Assembly: GCA_900319905.1 (NCBI GenBank)
Contig: ONQB01000012.1
Span: 1 to 64,000 of the forward strand
Direction: 5' to 3'
DNA length: 64,000 nucleotides
DNA from: an uncultured Prevotella sp.
GTDB lineage: Bacteria > Bacteroidota > Bacteroidia > Bacteroidales > Bacteroidaceae
A model generated the notes under the pieces. That model was not told the DNA's origin and ran no database searches. It worked only from the letters and a program-made list of their open reading frames with translations. Position numbers and translations under genes: made by a program. Positions within the stretch are counted from its first letter, which is position 1; each line of letters opens with the position of its first letter. Shown in pieces: positions 16,284-24,859 of this stretch.

Positions 16284-17076
16284 GGAAACAGCAACATGGC
16301 TTAAGCAGCGCATGACAACGCAGCCTAAGACGGCCATCATCCTCGGCACCGGCCTTGGACAACTGGCTTCAGAGATAACAGACGCTAAGGAGATTGCCTA
16401 TAAAGAAATTCCCAACTTCCCAGTATCCACTGTTGAGGGACATGCCGGCAAGCTCATCTTCGGCAAGTTGGGTGGCAAAGACATCATGGCCATGGACGGC
16501 CGCTTCCATTTCTACGAGGGCTACTCCATGAAAGAAGTCACCTTCCCCATCCGCATCATGTACGAGCTCGGTATCACCACGCTGTTTGTCAGCAATGCCT
16601 CAGGTGGCATGAACCCGAACTTCAAGATCGGCGACCTGATGATCATTGACGACCACATCAACTTCTTCCCTGAGCATCCTCTGCATGGCAAGAACTTCCC
16701 CACCGGTCCCCGTTTCCCCGACATGCATGAGGCTTACGACAAGCAGTTGCGCGACATGGCCGACGCCATTGCCAAAGAAAAGGGCATCCACGTGGTCCAC
16801 GGCGTCTATGTGGGCACTCAAGGTCCCACCTTCGAGACACCTGCCGAATATCGTATGTATCATCTGCTTGGCGGTGATGCCGTGGGCATGAGCACGGTGC
16901 CCGAGGTTATCGTGGCACATCATTGTGGCATTCGCGTGTTCGGTATCAGCGTCATCACCGACCTTGGCGGATTTGACAAGCCTGTAGAGGTGAGCCACGA
17001 AGAAGTGCAGGAGGCTGCCAATGCCGCACAGCCCAACATGTGCAGCATCTTCCGTGAAATGATTAAGCGCATCTGA
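16267..17076 (+). CDS. Purine-nucleoside phosphorylase (trimeric type I)
   Basis: Splits purine nucleosides with phosphate to base and (deoxy)ribose-1-phosphate. The 269-residue sequence has the PNP/MTAP pattern: AIILGTGLGQLA (phosphate binding), NFPVSTVEGHAGKLIFG, DGRFHFYEGYSM, FVSNASGGMNP, GVYVGTQGPTFETPAEYRM and DAVGMSTVPEVIVAHH. The last motifs match the low-molecular-weight trimeric PNP (PunA/DeoD-2) group rather than hexameric DeoD. It overlaps lpxK by 17 bases and precedes thiL by 4 bases, so it belongs to the same operon. Confidence 0.93.
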   Translation: MYEKIKETATWLKQRMTTQPKTAIILGTGLGQLASEITDAKEIAYKEIPNFPVSTVEGHAGKLIFGKLGGKDIMAMDGRFHFYEGYSMKEVTFPIRIMYELGITTLFVSNASGGMNPNFKIGDLMIIDDHINFFPEHPLHGKNFPTGPRFPDMHEAYDKQLRDMADAIAKEKGIHVVHGVYVGTQGPTFETPAEYRMYHLLGGDAVGMSTVPEVIVAHHCGIRVFGISVITDLGGFDKPVEVSHEEVQEAANAAQPNMCSIFREMIKRI

Positions 17077-17080
17077 TACT

Positions 17081-18211
17081 ATGGAGATAAAAGAATTGGG
17101 TGAATTCGGTCTCATCCACCGTCTCACCAAAGACCAGCCGCCACACCAGCCGTCGACGCTGAAAGGAGTGGGCGACGACTGCGCCGTGCTCTCCTACCCC
17201 GACCGTAAGGTGCTCGTCACCACCGACATGCTCATGGAAGGCATTCATTTCGACCTTACCTACAACAACATGGCGCAGTTAGGTTACAAGAGTGCGATGG
17301 TCAACCTCAGCGACATCTTTGCCATGAACGGACAGCCGCGGCAGTTGCTCGTAAGCATCGCTTTGGGCAAGCGCTTCAAGGTGGAAGACCTCGACGACTT
17401 CTATCGCGGACTGCATGCCGCCTGCGACAAGTGGGGCGTCGACGTCGTCGGTGGCGACACCTGTCCGTCGCTCACGGGATTGGCCATCAGCATCACCTGT
17501 ATAGGAGAAGCCGAGGAAAAAGACATTGTCTACCGCAATGGCGCCAACGAGACCGACCTCGTATGTGTGTCGGGCGACCTGGGCGCCGCCTACATGGGAC
17601 TGCAACTGCTGGAACGGGAAAAGACCGTCTACTACGAACAGCTGGACAAGATCAACGCCAAGATACGCAAGGCCAACAGCGAGGGCAACAAGGCACTGGT
17701 CAAGCATCTGCAAGAAGAAGGCATGAAGCTCACCAACTTCCAGCCCGATTTCGCCGGAAAAGAATATCTCATCGAACGGCAGCTCAAGCCGGAAGCACGC
17801 GGTGACATCATTCAGCTGCTCCACGACAACAACATCCACCCCACAGCCATGATGGACATCAGCGACGGTCTCAGCTCCGAGCTCATCCATATCTGCAAAC
17901 AGAGCCATTGTGGATGCCGCATATACGAGAAGAGTATCCCCATCGACTATCAGACCGCAGTGGCTGCCGAGGAGTTCAACATGAACGTCACCACCTGCGC
18001 TATGAATGGCGGTGAGGACTATGAACTGCTCTTCACCTGTCCCATAGGCGACCACGATAAGCTCGATGCCTTGGAAAGCAATGGCATCCGCCAGATTGGC
18101 TATATCACGAAAGAAGAGCTCGGCTGCCGTCTCATCTCACGAGGCGACGGTGAGGAGTTTGACATCACTGCACAAGGCTGGGCCTTAGGTGCTGACGATA
18201 CTAAGGCATAG
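17081..18211 (+). CDS. thiL: Thiamine-monophosphate kinase
   Basis: Phosphorylates thiamine monophosphate to the active cofactor thiamine diphosphate. The AIRS-like N-terminal domain has GVGDDCAVL, VTTDMLMEGIHFDL, VNLSDIFAMNGQPRQ and GGDTCPS. The C-terminal half has MMDISDGLSSEL and NGGEDYELLFTCP. At 376 residues it is longer than the E. coli protein (325) because of a charged helical insertion at about 185-220 (QLDKINAKIRKANSEGNKAL), which I believe is shared by Bacteroidetes homologues. It ends the aguA-to-thiL run. Convergent repeats and palindromes follow before the next gene. Confidence 0.92.
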   Translation: MEIKELGEFGLIHRLTKDQPPHQPSTLKGVGDDCAVLSYPDRKVLVTTDMLMEGIHFDLTYNNMAQLGYKSAMVNLSDIFAMNGQPRQLLVSIALGKRFKVEDLDDFYRGLHAACDKWGVDVVGGDTCPSLTGLAISITCIGEAEEKDIVYRNGANETDLVCVSGDLGAAYMGLQLLEREKTVYYEQLDKINAKIRKANSEGNKALVKHLQEEGMKLTNFQPDFAGKEYLIERQLKPEARGDIIQLLHDNNIHPTAMMDISDGLSSELIHICKQSHCGCRIYEKSIPIDYQTAVAAEEFNMNVTTCAMNGGEDYELLFTCPIGDHDKLDALESNGIRQIGYITKEELGCRLISRGDGEEFDITAQGWALGADDTKA

Positions 18212-18263
18212 ACCAGAAGGCCAGTCATTTGAGAACGCCGGCGTTTTGGGAAGTCCAGAAGAC

Positions 18264-18340
18264 AGAAGTCCGGAAGTACAGTCATATGTCTAAAATCTGG
18301 TAATCAGATAATGAACATATGACTGAGCTTCCGGACTTCT
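18264..18340. repeat. Large imperfect palindrome between thiL and the J-domain gene
   Basis: A left arm at 18264-18288 (AGAAGTCCGGAAGTACAGTC...) and a right arm at 18316-18340 are reverse complements over 25 bases with two mismatches, around a 27-base loop. It sits between two convergent genes and may serve as a bidirectional terminator or be an intergenic repeat element. No classical T-run is present. Confidence 0.75.
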
Positions 18341-18436
18341 TAACTTATCTGCAAATGACTGGACTTCTGTACTTCCGGACTTCTTAACTTATCTGCAAAT
18401 GACCGGACTTCTGTACTTCCGGACTTCTGAACTTCT
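18328..18436. repeat. 44-bp tandem repeat, two and a half copies
   Basis: The unit starting CTTCCGGACTTCTTAACTTA occupies 18328-18371 and 18372-18415 with one base difference. A partial third copy is at 18416-18436. The first copy shares its beginning with the right arm of the palindrome. No coding potential is apparent. Confidence 0.8.
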
Positions 18437-18460
18437 ATAGAAGACTACGAAGCCCCTCTG

Positions 18461-19156
18461 TTAGCCTGCATAGCGCATCTCATTGAGCAACTGCTTCTGC
18501 CGGTCACTCAGATTGGTAGGCAGCGTCACATTATACGTGATGATAAGATCGCCATAGGTACCGTCGCCCCGGTCATAGCCTTTGCCCCGCAGACGCACAC
18601 GAGTGCCATTCTGCGTCTCCGGCTTTACCTTCAGCTTAATCTTCGAGCCATTGCTCAACTGGATGATCACCTCACCACCCAACAGAGCCGTGTAGAGGTC
18701 AATGTTCACCTTTGCATTCATCTCACCCGTACTCGTGCGGGCAGAACGCGAAGAGAAGCCATGACCTGAGCCATGGCCGAACAAATCCTCAAAGAAACTT
18801 GAGAAGCCGCCACCGCCAGAGCCAAAGCTTGAGAAGTCGAAACCATCAAACGGCGAACCGCCACCCGACGAGCTCCAATGAAACTCTGTACCACCGCCGG
18901 CATTGCCGCCAGCCTGATTGAAGGCATCCGCCTCCTTCCAGTTTTGGCCATACTGGTCATACTTCTTACGCTTCTCAGGGTCGCCAATTACCTCATAAGC
19001 CTCATTCAATGCCTGAAACTTGGCTTTCGCCTTCGGGTCATCGGGATGAAGATCGGGATGGAACTGCTTGGCTCGCTTGAGAAAAGCCCTGCGCACATCT
19101 TTCTGTGGAATGTTGCGGTCTACACCTAAAATCTTATAATAATCGATAAATGCCAT
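18461..19156 (-). CDS. J-domain co-chaperone (CbpA/DnaJ-like, no zinc finger)
   Basis: A 231-residue Hsp40. The J domain occupies residues 1-70 (YYKILGVDRNIPQKDVRRAF, HPD motif in FHPDLHPDD, then FQALNEAYEVIGDPEKRKKY). A Gly/Phe/Ser-rich linker follows (about 75-130). The last 90 residues form a single substrate-binding beta-domain (VNIDLYTALLGGEVIIQLSN, VRLRGKGYDRGDGTYGDLI). The DnaJ zinc finger is absent, as in CbpA. CbpA is about 306 residues, so this protein is shorter at its C-terminus, perhaps lacking the dimerisation region. It would stimulate DnaK. It is followed 74 bases upstream on the same strand by the DUF5106 gene. Confidence 0.88.
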   Translation of the reverse strand: MAFIDYYKILGVDRNIPQKDVRRAFLKRAKQFHPDLHPDDPKAKAKFQALNEAYEVIGDPEKRKKYDQYGQNWKEADAFNQAGGNAGGGTEFHWSSSGGGSPFDGFDFSSFGSGGGGFSSFFEDLFGHGSGHGFSSRSARTSTGEMNAKVNIDLYTALLGGEVIIQLSNGSKIKLKVKPETQNGTRVRLRGKGYDRGDGTYGDLIITYNVTLPTNLSDRQKQLLNEMRYAG

Positions 19157-19230
19157 AGTCTAAATCCTCCATTTCTTGTTCTTATACTTTTCCAACAAAA
19201 AATGTGCCATGACCCGATTTCTATCTTGAC

Positions 19231-19854
19231 TTATGGGAAATAATACACCACCGGCAACTGTTCCACCTCCAGCCAGTAGGCGTTGAGCAGCGATGTGTCA
19301 TGGGTCACGCTCTGCCATGACGCTGGTAAGACTACACGCCTGCGCTGCGTAGCCTGACCGGCATCGGTCACACACACGGCCCACACACGGCCCTTGAGGT
19401 TGGGTGACTGACGTTCTTGCGCAATCACCTCCATGCAATGGTCACAGTCAGGGTCATAGACAAACAACACCCTTGGACGGGCTTGCGACAAAGAAGTGTC
19501 CCTCACCGCGTCTTTCCCAATGACAGTAGCTGCCAGCGAATCAGCCAGCAAGCCAAAACGCGAACGCAGAAAACTGCTGAACAACGCCTCATTGCGCATG
19601 GGCGACTCAGCATCAGTAAGATACGATGTGGCCAGCACATACCAATGGGCTCGCAGACTGTCAGACGACAGACTGCCATAAAAGGCATTGATATTGTCAT
19701 GCCGCACTTCTGCGGGCTGAGCCCCCAGCCATGCCAAGTAGTTGACAAACTCCTGTTCTGTATTTATCTTACTGATGACCTGCGCCTGCAGAGGCATCAA
19801 AACCATAGTCAGCAAGGCGACCATCCATCCTTTCATCTGTTCCTTGTTCATCAT
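19231..19854 (-). CDS. Exported DUF5106/thioredoxin-like protein
   Basis: A 207-residue protein with an N-terminal signal peptide (KGWMVALLTMVLMPLQAQ) and a thioredoxin-like C-terminal region: RVLFVYDPDCDHCMEVIAQE holds a CxxC pair in the position of the thioredoxin active site, followed later by YWLEVEQLPVVYYFP, where the cis-Pro region would be. The middle helical part resembles DUF5106, which in Bacteroidetes precedes thioredoxin-like domains. It probably acts in the periplasm. The start could be MMNKEQ (19854) or the second Met. Redox function is inferred from the CxxC only. Confidence 0.72.
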   Translation of the reverse strand: MMNKEQMKGWMVALLTMVLMPLQAQVISKINTEQEFVNYLAWLGAQPAEVRHDNINAFYGSLSSDSLRAHWYVLATSYLTDAESPMRNEALFSSFLRSRFGLLADSLAATVIGKDAVRDTSLSQARPRVLFVYDPDCDHCMEVIAQERQSPNLKGRVWAVCVTDAGQATQRRRVVLPASWQSVTHDTSLLNAYWLEVEQLPVVYYFP

Positions 19855-20225
19855 AGATTCTAAATTGAGAAGTGACAGAGCATTCCATCAACAATCAAGT
19901 CATGCAAAACTACGTATTTCCACTGACTTAACCTTTGATTTCACGATATTTAATACGCTGACAGTCTTAAGACAGGCAGGCAGGCCAACGTCGGCATACC
20001 AGCTGCTACCTTTAGACAGCACTGCCACACACTCAATGCCGCGCATCAGGCTTGGAGCAAAATTATGTCAAGATTATTTATGTTAATAAGCCTCTGACAA
20101 TCGCCTTCAAGCCAACAAAGCGTCTCCCTGCTTGAAATATGCCAGTCACAAGCCATTTCATAACAAACTGAAGATTAACCTGTTATATATTTTACAATCA
20201 ACAATACATCAATTTTCCTTCGGAA

Positions 20226-20335
20226 TATCGCCGAAAAGCCGTCGTCATTTCGGCGAAAAGTGGCCATCATTTCACCGAAAAGCCATTGACATTTCGCCGA
20301 AAAGGCATCACCGCTACGCCGAAGATGTGATGGCA
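20226..20335 (+). repeat. 22-bp repeat array, left copy (5 units)
   Basis: Five consecutive units of exactly 22 bases begin at 20226, 20248, 20270, 20292 and 20314. The core is TTTCGSCGAAAAG, and TTTCGSCGAAA is itself a palindrome; the rest of each unit resembles CCATTGACA. Units diverge by several bases each. The same unit recurs in a six-copy array at 50072-50203 in the same orientation. A period of 22 argues against coding. Confidence 0.8.
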
Positions 20336-20617
20336 CAGCCATTTTAGGACGATATTGTCTCGATTTTGGCCAATATTCGTCACGGCGAAGTGTTAAAATC
20401 AAAATGGTACTTTGTAAATGAAATTCCAAGTATATTTGCCATATATGACAACCATCCCACACGTTTGTATCTACAGGATATATCCAGCTCACCGATGTCA
20501 CTTCCCCGGCATGACGCGGCGCTCCACAGCTGCCATTGACGGGCCAAGACAGCCAGAAACTCACCACATTACCCTAAATAAATAGAAAACTTGCTTGCTG
20601 TTGTGCGAGAATTTGTT

Positions 20618-20625
20618 TAAATTTG
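20618..20625 (+). promoter_or_regulatory. -7 promoter element of the HTCS gene
   Basis: TAAATTTG (20618-20625) followed by C fits the Bacteroidetes -7 element, 53 bases before the ATG at 20678. A partial -33 (TTGC, 20595-20598) is about 19 bases upstream. Confidence 0.55.
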
Positions 20626-20677
20626 CAAAAATAAAACAAGACAAACCTCTCCATATAGCCAACCAGACCACAATAAA

Positions 20678-23600
20678 ATGAAACGAAACATTCTTTTTAC
20701 CTTGCTACTCATCGTCTGCTGCCTCAACAGTTGGTCGCTGACAGGCTCGCCGTCGTTCTTTCACATTGGATACGCCGATGGACTCTCCGACAACAAGATC
20801 AACTGCCTGCTCAAAAGCAGCAGTGGCTATCTGTGGATTGGCACCTCTTCAGGACTCAACCGCTACGACGGCGTGCGCATCCGCACATGGTTTGCACAAC
20901 CGGGCATGGCCACGAGCCTTCAAGACAATACCATCAATAGCATCACCGAAGATGCCGACCAGCAACTTTGGCTCAACACGACGCAAGACTATTGCATCTT
21001 TAACCCACGTACCGAGCAATTCAACAACAATCCTGACGCTTGGCTGAGAGCACACGGCATCAACGGCCACGTAAGCAAGCTGACAGCCGACAGCCAACAC
21101 AACCTTTGGATCCTGACCGGCCAACGAAACCTTTACTACTACGACTTTTCCAAGCATAAAGCTTTTTGTGTCATCACAGCCAAGCAACAACCCAGAAGCC
21201 AGTACACCGACATCACAGTGAGTGGACAGTCACTTGTTATCACCTACAATAACGGACTCGCTCTGTGGATCAATACCAAGACACGAAAACCCGTCAAACT
21301 ACTCACCGAAATGTATAAAGCCACACAAGGCAAGACCGATAATTATCAAATTTACATCGACCACCACAACAATTTCTGGATTTACGCTTCCAATCGCCTC
21401 ATGCGCTACGACCACAAGACCGGCCAATGGCGTACCATCAGTAACTATTTGGTCAAAGACATTGGCGAAGACCAGGCAGGACGCATCTTGCTCGCCACCG
21501 ACCACAATGGTCTGGTAGCATTGGACGCTGTAGGCAATCAAGTGGCACAATGGCTGCACTCTCCCACCGACCTCATGTCGCTGCCCGACAATACACTGCA
21601 GACGATCTACACCGATCCCATCGGCATTGTGTGGATTGGCACCTATCGACTGGGCCTGGCTGCTTACTACAGTGGGCTGCATCCGTTCTCGCTCTTGCCG
21701 CTTGGCGACGTATGCAGCATAGCACAAACTGGCAATAAGATTTGGCTGGCGACCAACGACAAGGGCATCGTCTGCTACGATCTCAACACACAACAGTCGG
21801 TCTGCTATGACCATACGCAAAACCATTTAGGCTCCGACATCATCGTGACGGTCTGTCATACCAGTGACGGAAGTGTCTGGTTCGGATCTTATCAGGGCGG
21901 ACTGGCACGATGGCACAACGGCTCGTTCACCGTCTATCGGCAGAAGAAGGGCGGCCTGGCTTCCGACAACGTCTGGGCATTGTGTGAGTTGCCCGACCAC
22001 CGTCTGGCCATTGGCACCCTCGGAGCCGGCATGCAGTTGTTCAATCCGACGACCGGACAGTTCGTCACCATCAACAGCACCAACAGCCAATTGCCTACCG
22101 ACTACATCTCATCTCTCGTCGTCGACGGCAACAAGCTCATCATCGGCCATTCATGCGGCCTCTCCATCATGAATATCTATTCACGCCACATACGCAACTT
22201 CCCCATAGGAGCGTTCAAGAGCGGTAAGTTTGGAGTCTCACCACTAGTCAACCAAGCGATGGTCGACTCACGTCATCTTATTTGGATTGCCACCACTTCC
22301 GACCTCTGTGTCTACGACCAGCGGCGCAATGCCTGCTACGCCGTTCCCGTGGAAGGACTGAGACAATACATCGACGTGACTGCCGTTGCCGAAGACCATG
22401 ACGGCAAGGTGTGGGTCACGACTGGCGACGGCATCAAACGCATCATCGTCAAGCAAGACGCTGACAGTTGCCGCTTCTTTGTCAATGCCTACAGCGAATT
22501 CAATGGAGTACAGAAACGACTGTTCAACAAACGGTCCATTCTCTGTCTCAACGACGGCCGGCTGATGGCTGGTGGCATCGACGGCATCAATGTCATCGAC
22601 CCGGCCCATCTGCCCAGTCCCCTGCCCAACGGTGAGGTGCTGTTCAGCGGCTTGCTTCTCTTCGACCGCCTCGTGGGGGTCGGAGAAAGCATCAACGGCC
22701 ACGTTATCCTCAACCAGGCTATCGACAATGGCAGCAAGCTCACACTAAGCCACGCCGAAAACAACTTCGCCATACAACTGGCCACCACCCTGGCCGGCAT
22801 CAACCACAAACCCCGTTTCCTCTATCGGATGCGGGGGCTGAACGACCAATGGATGCTGACTGCCGAGGCACAGACTGCCATCAAGTTCAACAATCTTCCC
22901 TCAGGCCATTACCATCTCGACGTAAGACTCGTCGACGCCAACGGCAAACCCCTGCCCCACATCTCTACGCTTGACATCGTCGTCAAGCCGCCATTCTATC
23001 TCAGCACATGGGCCTGGCTCATCTATCTTCTGATGGCAGCTGTCGTCGTGTGGTACCTCTACCAACTGCAACTGCGCAAGCGCAGGGCGGCCATACGCCG
23101 AATGGAACGTGCCAAGCAACAGGAGCTGGAAGAGATGAAGATGGTGTTCTTCACCAATATCAGTCATGAACTGCGCACGCCGCTCTCACTCATCCTCTCG
23201 CCTCTGCCCAGTCTCATCAACAGAGAACGGGACGGTGAGGTCGTCAACAAGCTGCGCCTCATCCAGCGCAACGCCTACCGCATGCTGCGGATGGTCAACG
23301 ACATTCTCGACCTGCGGCGGCTGACGAAGGGCAAGGAGCAGCTGCGACTGCAGCATTCCAACCTTGTGGCCTGTGTCAATGGACTGTGCAAGCAGTTCAT
23401 CGGCCTGACCAACAAAGACATCACCCTTACCATGCTGGCTTCGGCAGAAGAGATCAACATGGACTTCGACGTTGACAAGGTAAGTAAGATTGTGGAGAAC
23501 CTTCTTTCGAATGCGTTCAAATATGCTCCCACTCAGCAGGGACGCATCGAGGTGAGCCTGCGCCACCACAACGACCATGTTGACCTGGTGGTGGCCGACA

Positions 23601-24691
23601 ATGGTCCCGGCATCACCGACGCTGACAAGCAACACCTGTTTGAGCGTTTCTTTCAAAGCCAGCAGAATGCGAGGAGCGGCACCGGCATCGGTCTCAACCT
23701 GGTGGCTACCTATGCGCAAATGCATGGTGGCAAAGTATCAGTCGGCGACAGTCCGCAGGGCGGTGCGATGTTCACCGTCACCCTGCCCCTGCACCAAGCA
23801 GAGATAAAAGGCAAATCGTATGCCGAAGCCTATCAAAGCGACTACGATACTCAACAATCTGAGCACTCTGCTACAGCCTCTTCTTCATCTGTACAGGAAA
23901 CTACAGCCGACAAAGCAGTGGCCGACCGACATGCGTCCAGTCCGTTGCGTTACAAGGTACTCGTGGTCGACGACAATCCCGACTTCTTAGAGTTCATGAA
24001 GGGCGAGCTGCAAACCGATTACAGCATCCTGACGGCAACCAATGGTCAGGAGGCGCTCTCCGTCGTGCTCGAGGAGCATCCCGATCTGATTTTAACCGAC
24101 GTGATGATGCCCGTCATGGATGGTAACGAGCTGTGCAAACGCATCAAGAATGACCCCGACACCGCTAACATTCCCGTTGTCATGCTCACTGCCCGACTGT
24201 CTGAAGAGAATGAGGCCGAAAGCAGAGAATGCGGTGCCGACGACTATGTGAAGAAGCCGTTCGACCTGGAGCAACTGCGCCAGCGCATCACCCAACTCCT
24301 CTACAAAGGACTCCAGACAGGTTCGAGCCACATAGAACCTCACCTCAACTATGAGCCCATTGTGAGCGTCGACGAGAAGTTTGTGGCACAAGCCACTGCT
24401 TATATTGAAAGCAAACTCGACGACACCAGCCTTACCGTAGAGTCGATGAGCCGTGGCATGGGCATGAGCCGCGTCAACCTCTATCGCAAAATGGTCACCG
24501 TCACTGGCAAGACACCCTCGGAATTTATCCGCATCATCCGCCTGCGCTATGCCGAGCGTTTGCTTATGAAAAGCCAGCTTTCCGTCGCTGAGATAGCCTA
24601 CAAGGTAGGTTTCTCATCGCCGAGATATTTTGCCAAATGCTACAAGGAACTCTTCGGCTATGCTCCTTCGCAATATAAGAGACAGAAATAA
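20678..24691 (+). CDS. Hybrid two-component system sensor/regulator (HTCS)
   Basis: A 1337-residue one-protein two-component system that senses a glycan fragment in the periplasm and activates its polysaccharide-utilisation locus. After a signal peptide (NILFTLLLIVCCLNSWSL) come two beta-propellers of repeats such as SSGYLWIGTSSGLNRYDG (about 25-690). A Y_Y_Y domain (about 700-770) and a membrane helix (TWAWLIYLLMAAVVVWYLY) follow. The histidine kinase has its phospho-His in FFTNISHELRTPLS (about 828) and ATPase motifs in DNGPGITDADK and GTGIGLNLVA. The receiver domain has its Asp in PDLILTDVMMPVMDG (about 1140). An AraC-type HTH (about 1240-1335, VAEIAYKVGFSSPRYFAKCY) ends the protein. It is convergent with the GH31-to-susC operon, its presumed target. 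Confidence 0.95.
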   Translation: MKRNILFTLLLIVCCLNSWSLTGSPSFFHIGYADGLSDNKINCLLKSSSGYLWIGTSSGLNRYDGVRIRTWFAQPGMATSLQDNTINSITEDADQQLWLNTTQDYCIFNPRTEQFNNNPDAWLRAHGINGHVSKLTADSQHNLWILTGQRNLYYYDFSKHKAFCVITAKQQPRSQYTDITVSGQSLVITYNNGLALWINTKTRKPVKLLTEMYKATQGKTDNYQIYIDHHNNFWIYASNRLMRYDHKTGQWRTISNYLVKDIGEDQAGRILLATDHNGLVALDAVGNQVAQWLHSPTDLMSLPDNTLQTIYTDPIGIVWIGTYRLGLAAYYSGLHPFSLLPLGDVCSIAQTGNKIWLATNDKGIVCYDLNTQQSVCYDHTQNHLGSDIIVTVCHTSDGSVWFGSYQGGLARWHNGSFTVYRQKKGGLASDNVWALCELPDHRLAIGTLGAGMQLFNPTTGQFVTINSTNSQLPTDYISSLVVDGNKLIIGHSCGLSIMNIYSRHIRNFPIGAFKSGKFGVSPLVNQAMVDSRHLIWIATTSDLCVYDQRRNACYAVPVEGLRQYIDVTAVAEDHDGKVWVTTGDGIKRIIVKQDADSCRFFVNAYSEFNGVQKRLFNKRSILCLNDGRLMAGGIDGINVIDPAHLPSPLPNGEVLFSGLLLFDRLVGVGESINGHVILNQAIDNGSKLTLSHAENNFAIQLATTLAGINHKPRFLYRMRGLNDQWMLTAEAQTAIKFNNLPSGHYHLDVRLVDANGKPLPHISTLDIVVKPPFYLSTWAWLIYLLMAAVVVWYLYQLQLRKRRAAIRRMERAKQQELEEMKMVFFTNISHELRTPLSLILSPLPSLINRERDGEVVNKLRLIQRNAYRMLRMVNDILDLRRLTKGKEQLRLQHSNLVACVNGLCKQFIGLTNKDITLTMLASAEEINMDFDVDKVSKIVENLLSNAFKYAPTQQGRIEVSLRHHNDHVDLVVADNGPGITDADKQHLFERFFQSQQNARSGTGIGLNLVATYAQMHGGKVSVGDSPQGGAMFTVTLPLHQAEIKGKSYAEAYQSDYDTQQSEHSATASSSSVQETTADKAVADRHASSPLRYKVLVVDDNPDFLEFMKGELQTDYSILTATNGQEALSVVLEEHPDLILTDVMMPVMDGNELCKRIKNDPDTANIPVVMLTARLSEENEAESRECGADDYVKKPFDLEQLRQRITQLLYKGLQTGSSHIEPHLNYEPIVSVDEKFVAQATAYIESKLDDTSLTVESMSRGMGMSRVNLYRKMVTVTGKTPSEFIRIIRLRYAERLLMKSQLSVAEIAYKVGFSSPRYFAKCYKELFGYAPSQYKRQK

Positions 24692-24734
24692 GCTCCAATT
24701 AACCTTCAACTAGTTCATGGACGAAGCCAAGGAA

Positions 24735-24776
24735 AAAGGACGTTACCGCACCTATTACGATGCCATAACGTCCTTT
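24735..24776. terminator. Bidirectional terminator between HTCS and GH31
   Basis: Arms AAAGGACGTTA (24735-24745) and TAACGTCCTTT (24766-24776) form a perfect 11-bp stem, flanked by an A-run on the left and T-rich sequence on the right. It serves both converging genes. Confidence 0.85.
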
Positions 24777-24859
24777 ATTAGTATTAGTCAGCTCCAATTA
24801 TCTTGCAAATGAGCAGAATCTTCAAGGGATTGTAGTCAAATCGCTTGAATCTTCATTGA

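Larger units (their letters stand above)
19855..20677. other. Long intergenic region upstream of the HTCS gene
   Basis: About 820 bases without a credible gene. It contains the five-unit 22-bp repeat array (20226-20335) and the HTCS promoter near 20618. The rest is unstructured as far as I can see. A 130-codon open frame on the minus strand crosses the repeat array and is judged spurious. Confidence 0.6.

Noticed and set aside
20226-20335. Possible CRISPR array
   Set aside because: The 22-bp units are contiguous with no unique spacers, and no cas genes are present. The same holds for 50072-50203.
20175-20567. 130-codon minus-strand open frame
   Set aside because: It crosses the 22-bp repeat array, has no recognisable domain, and its frame depends on the repeat having few stops.
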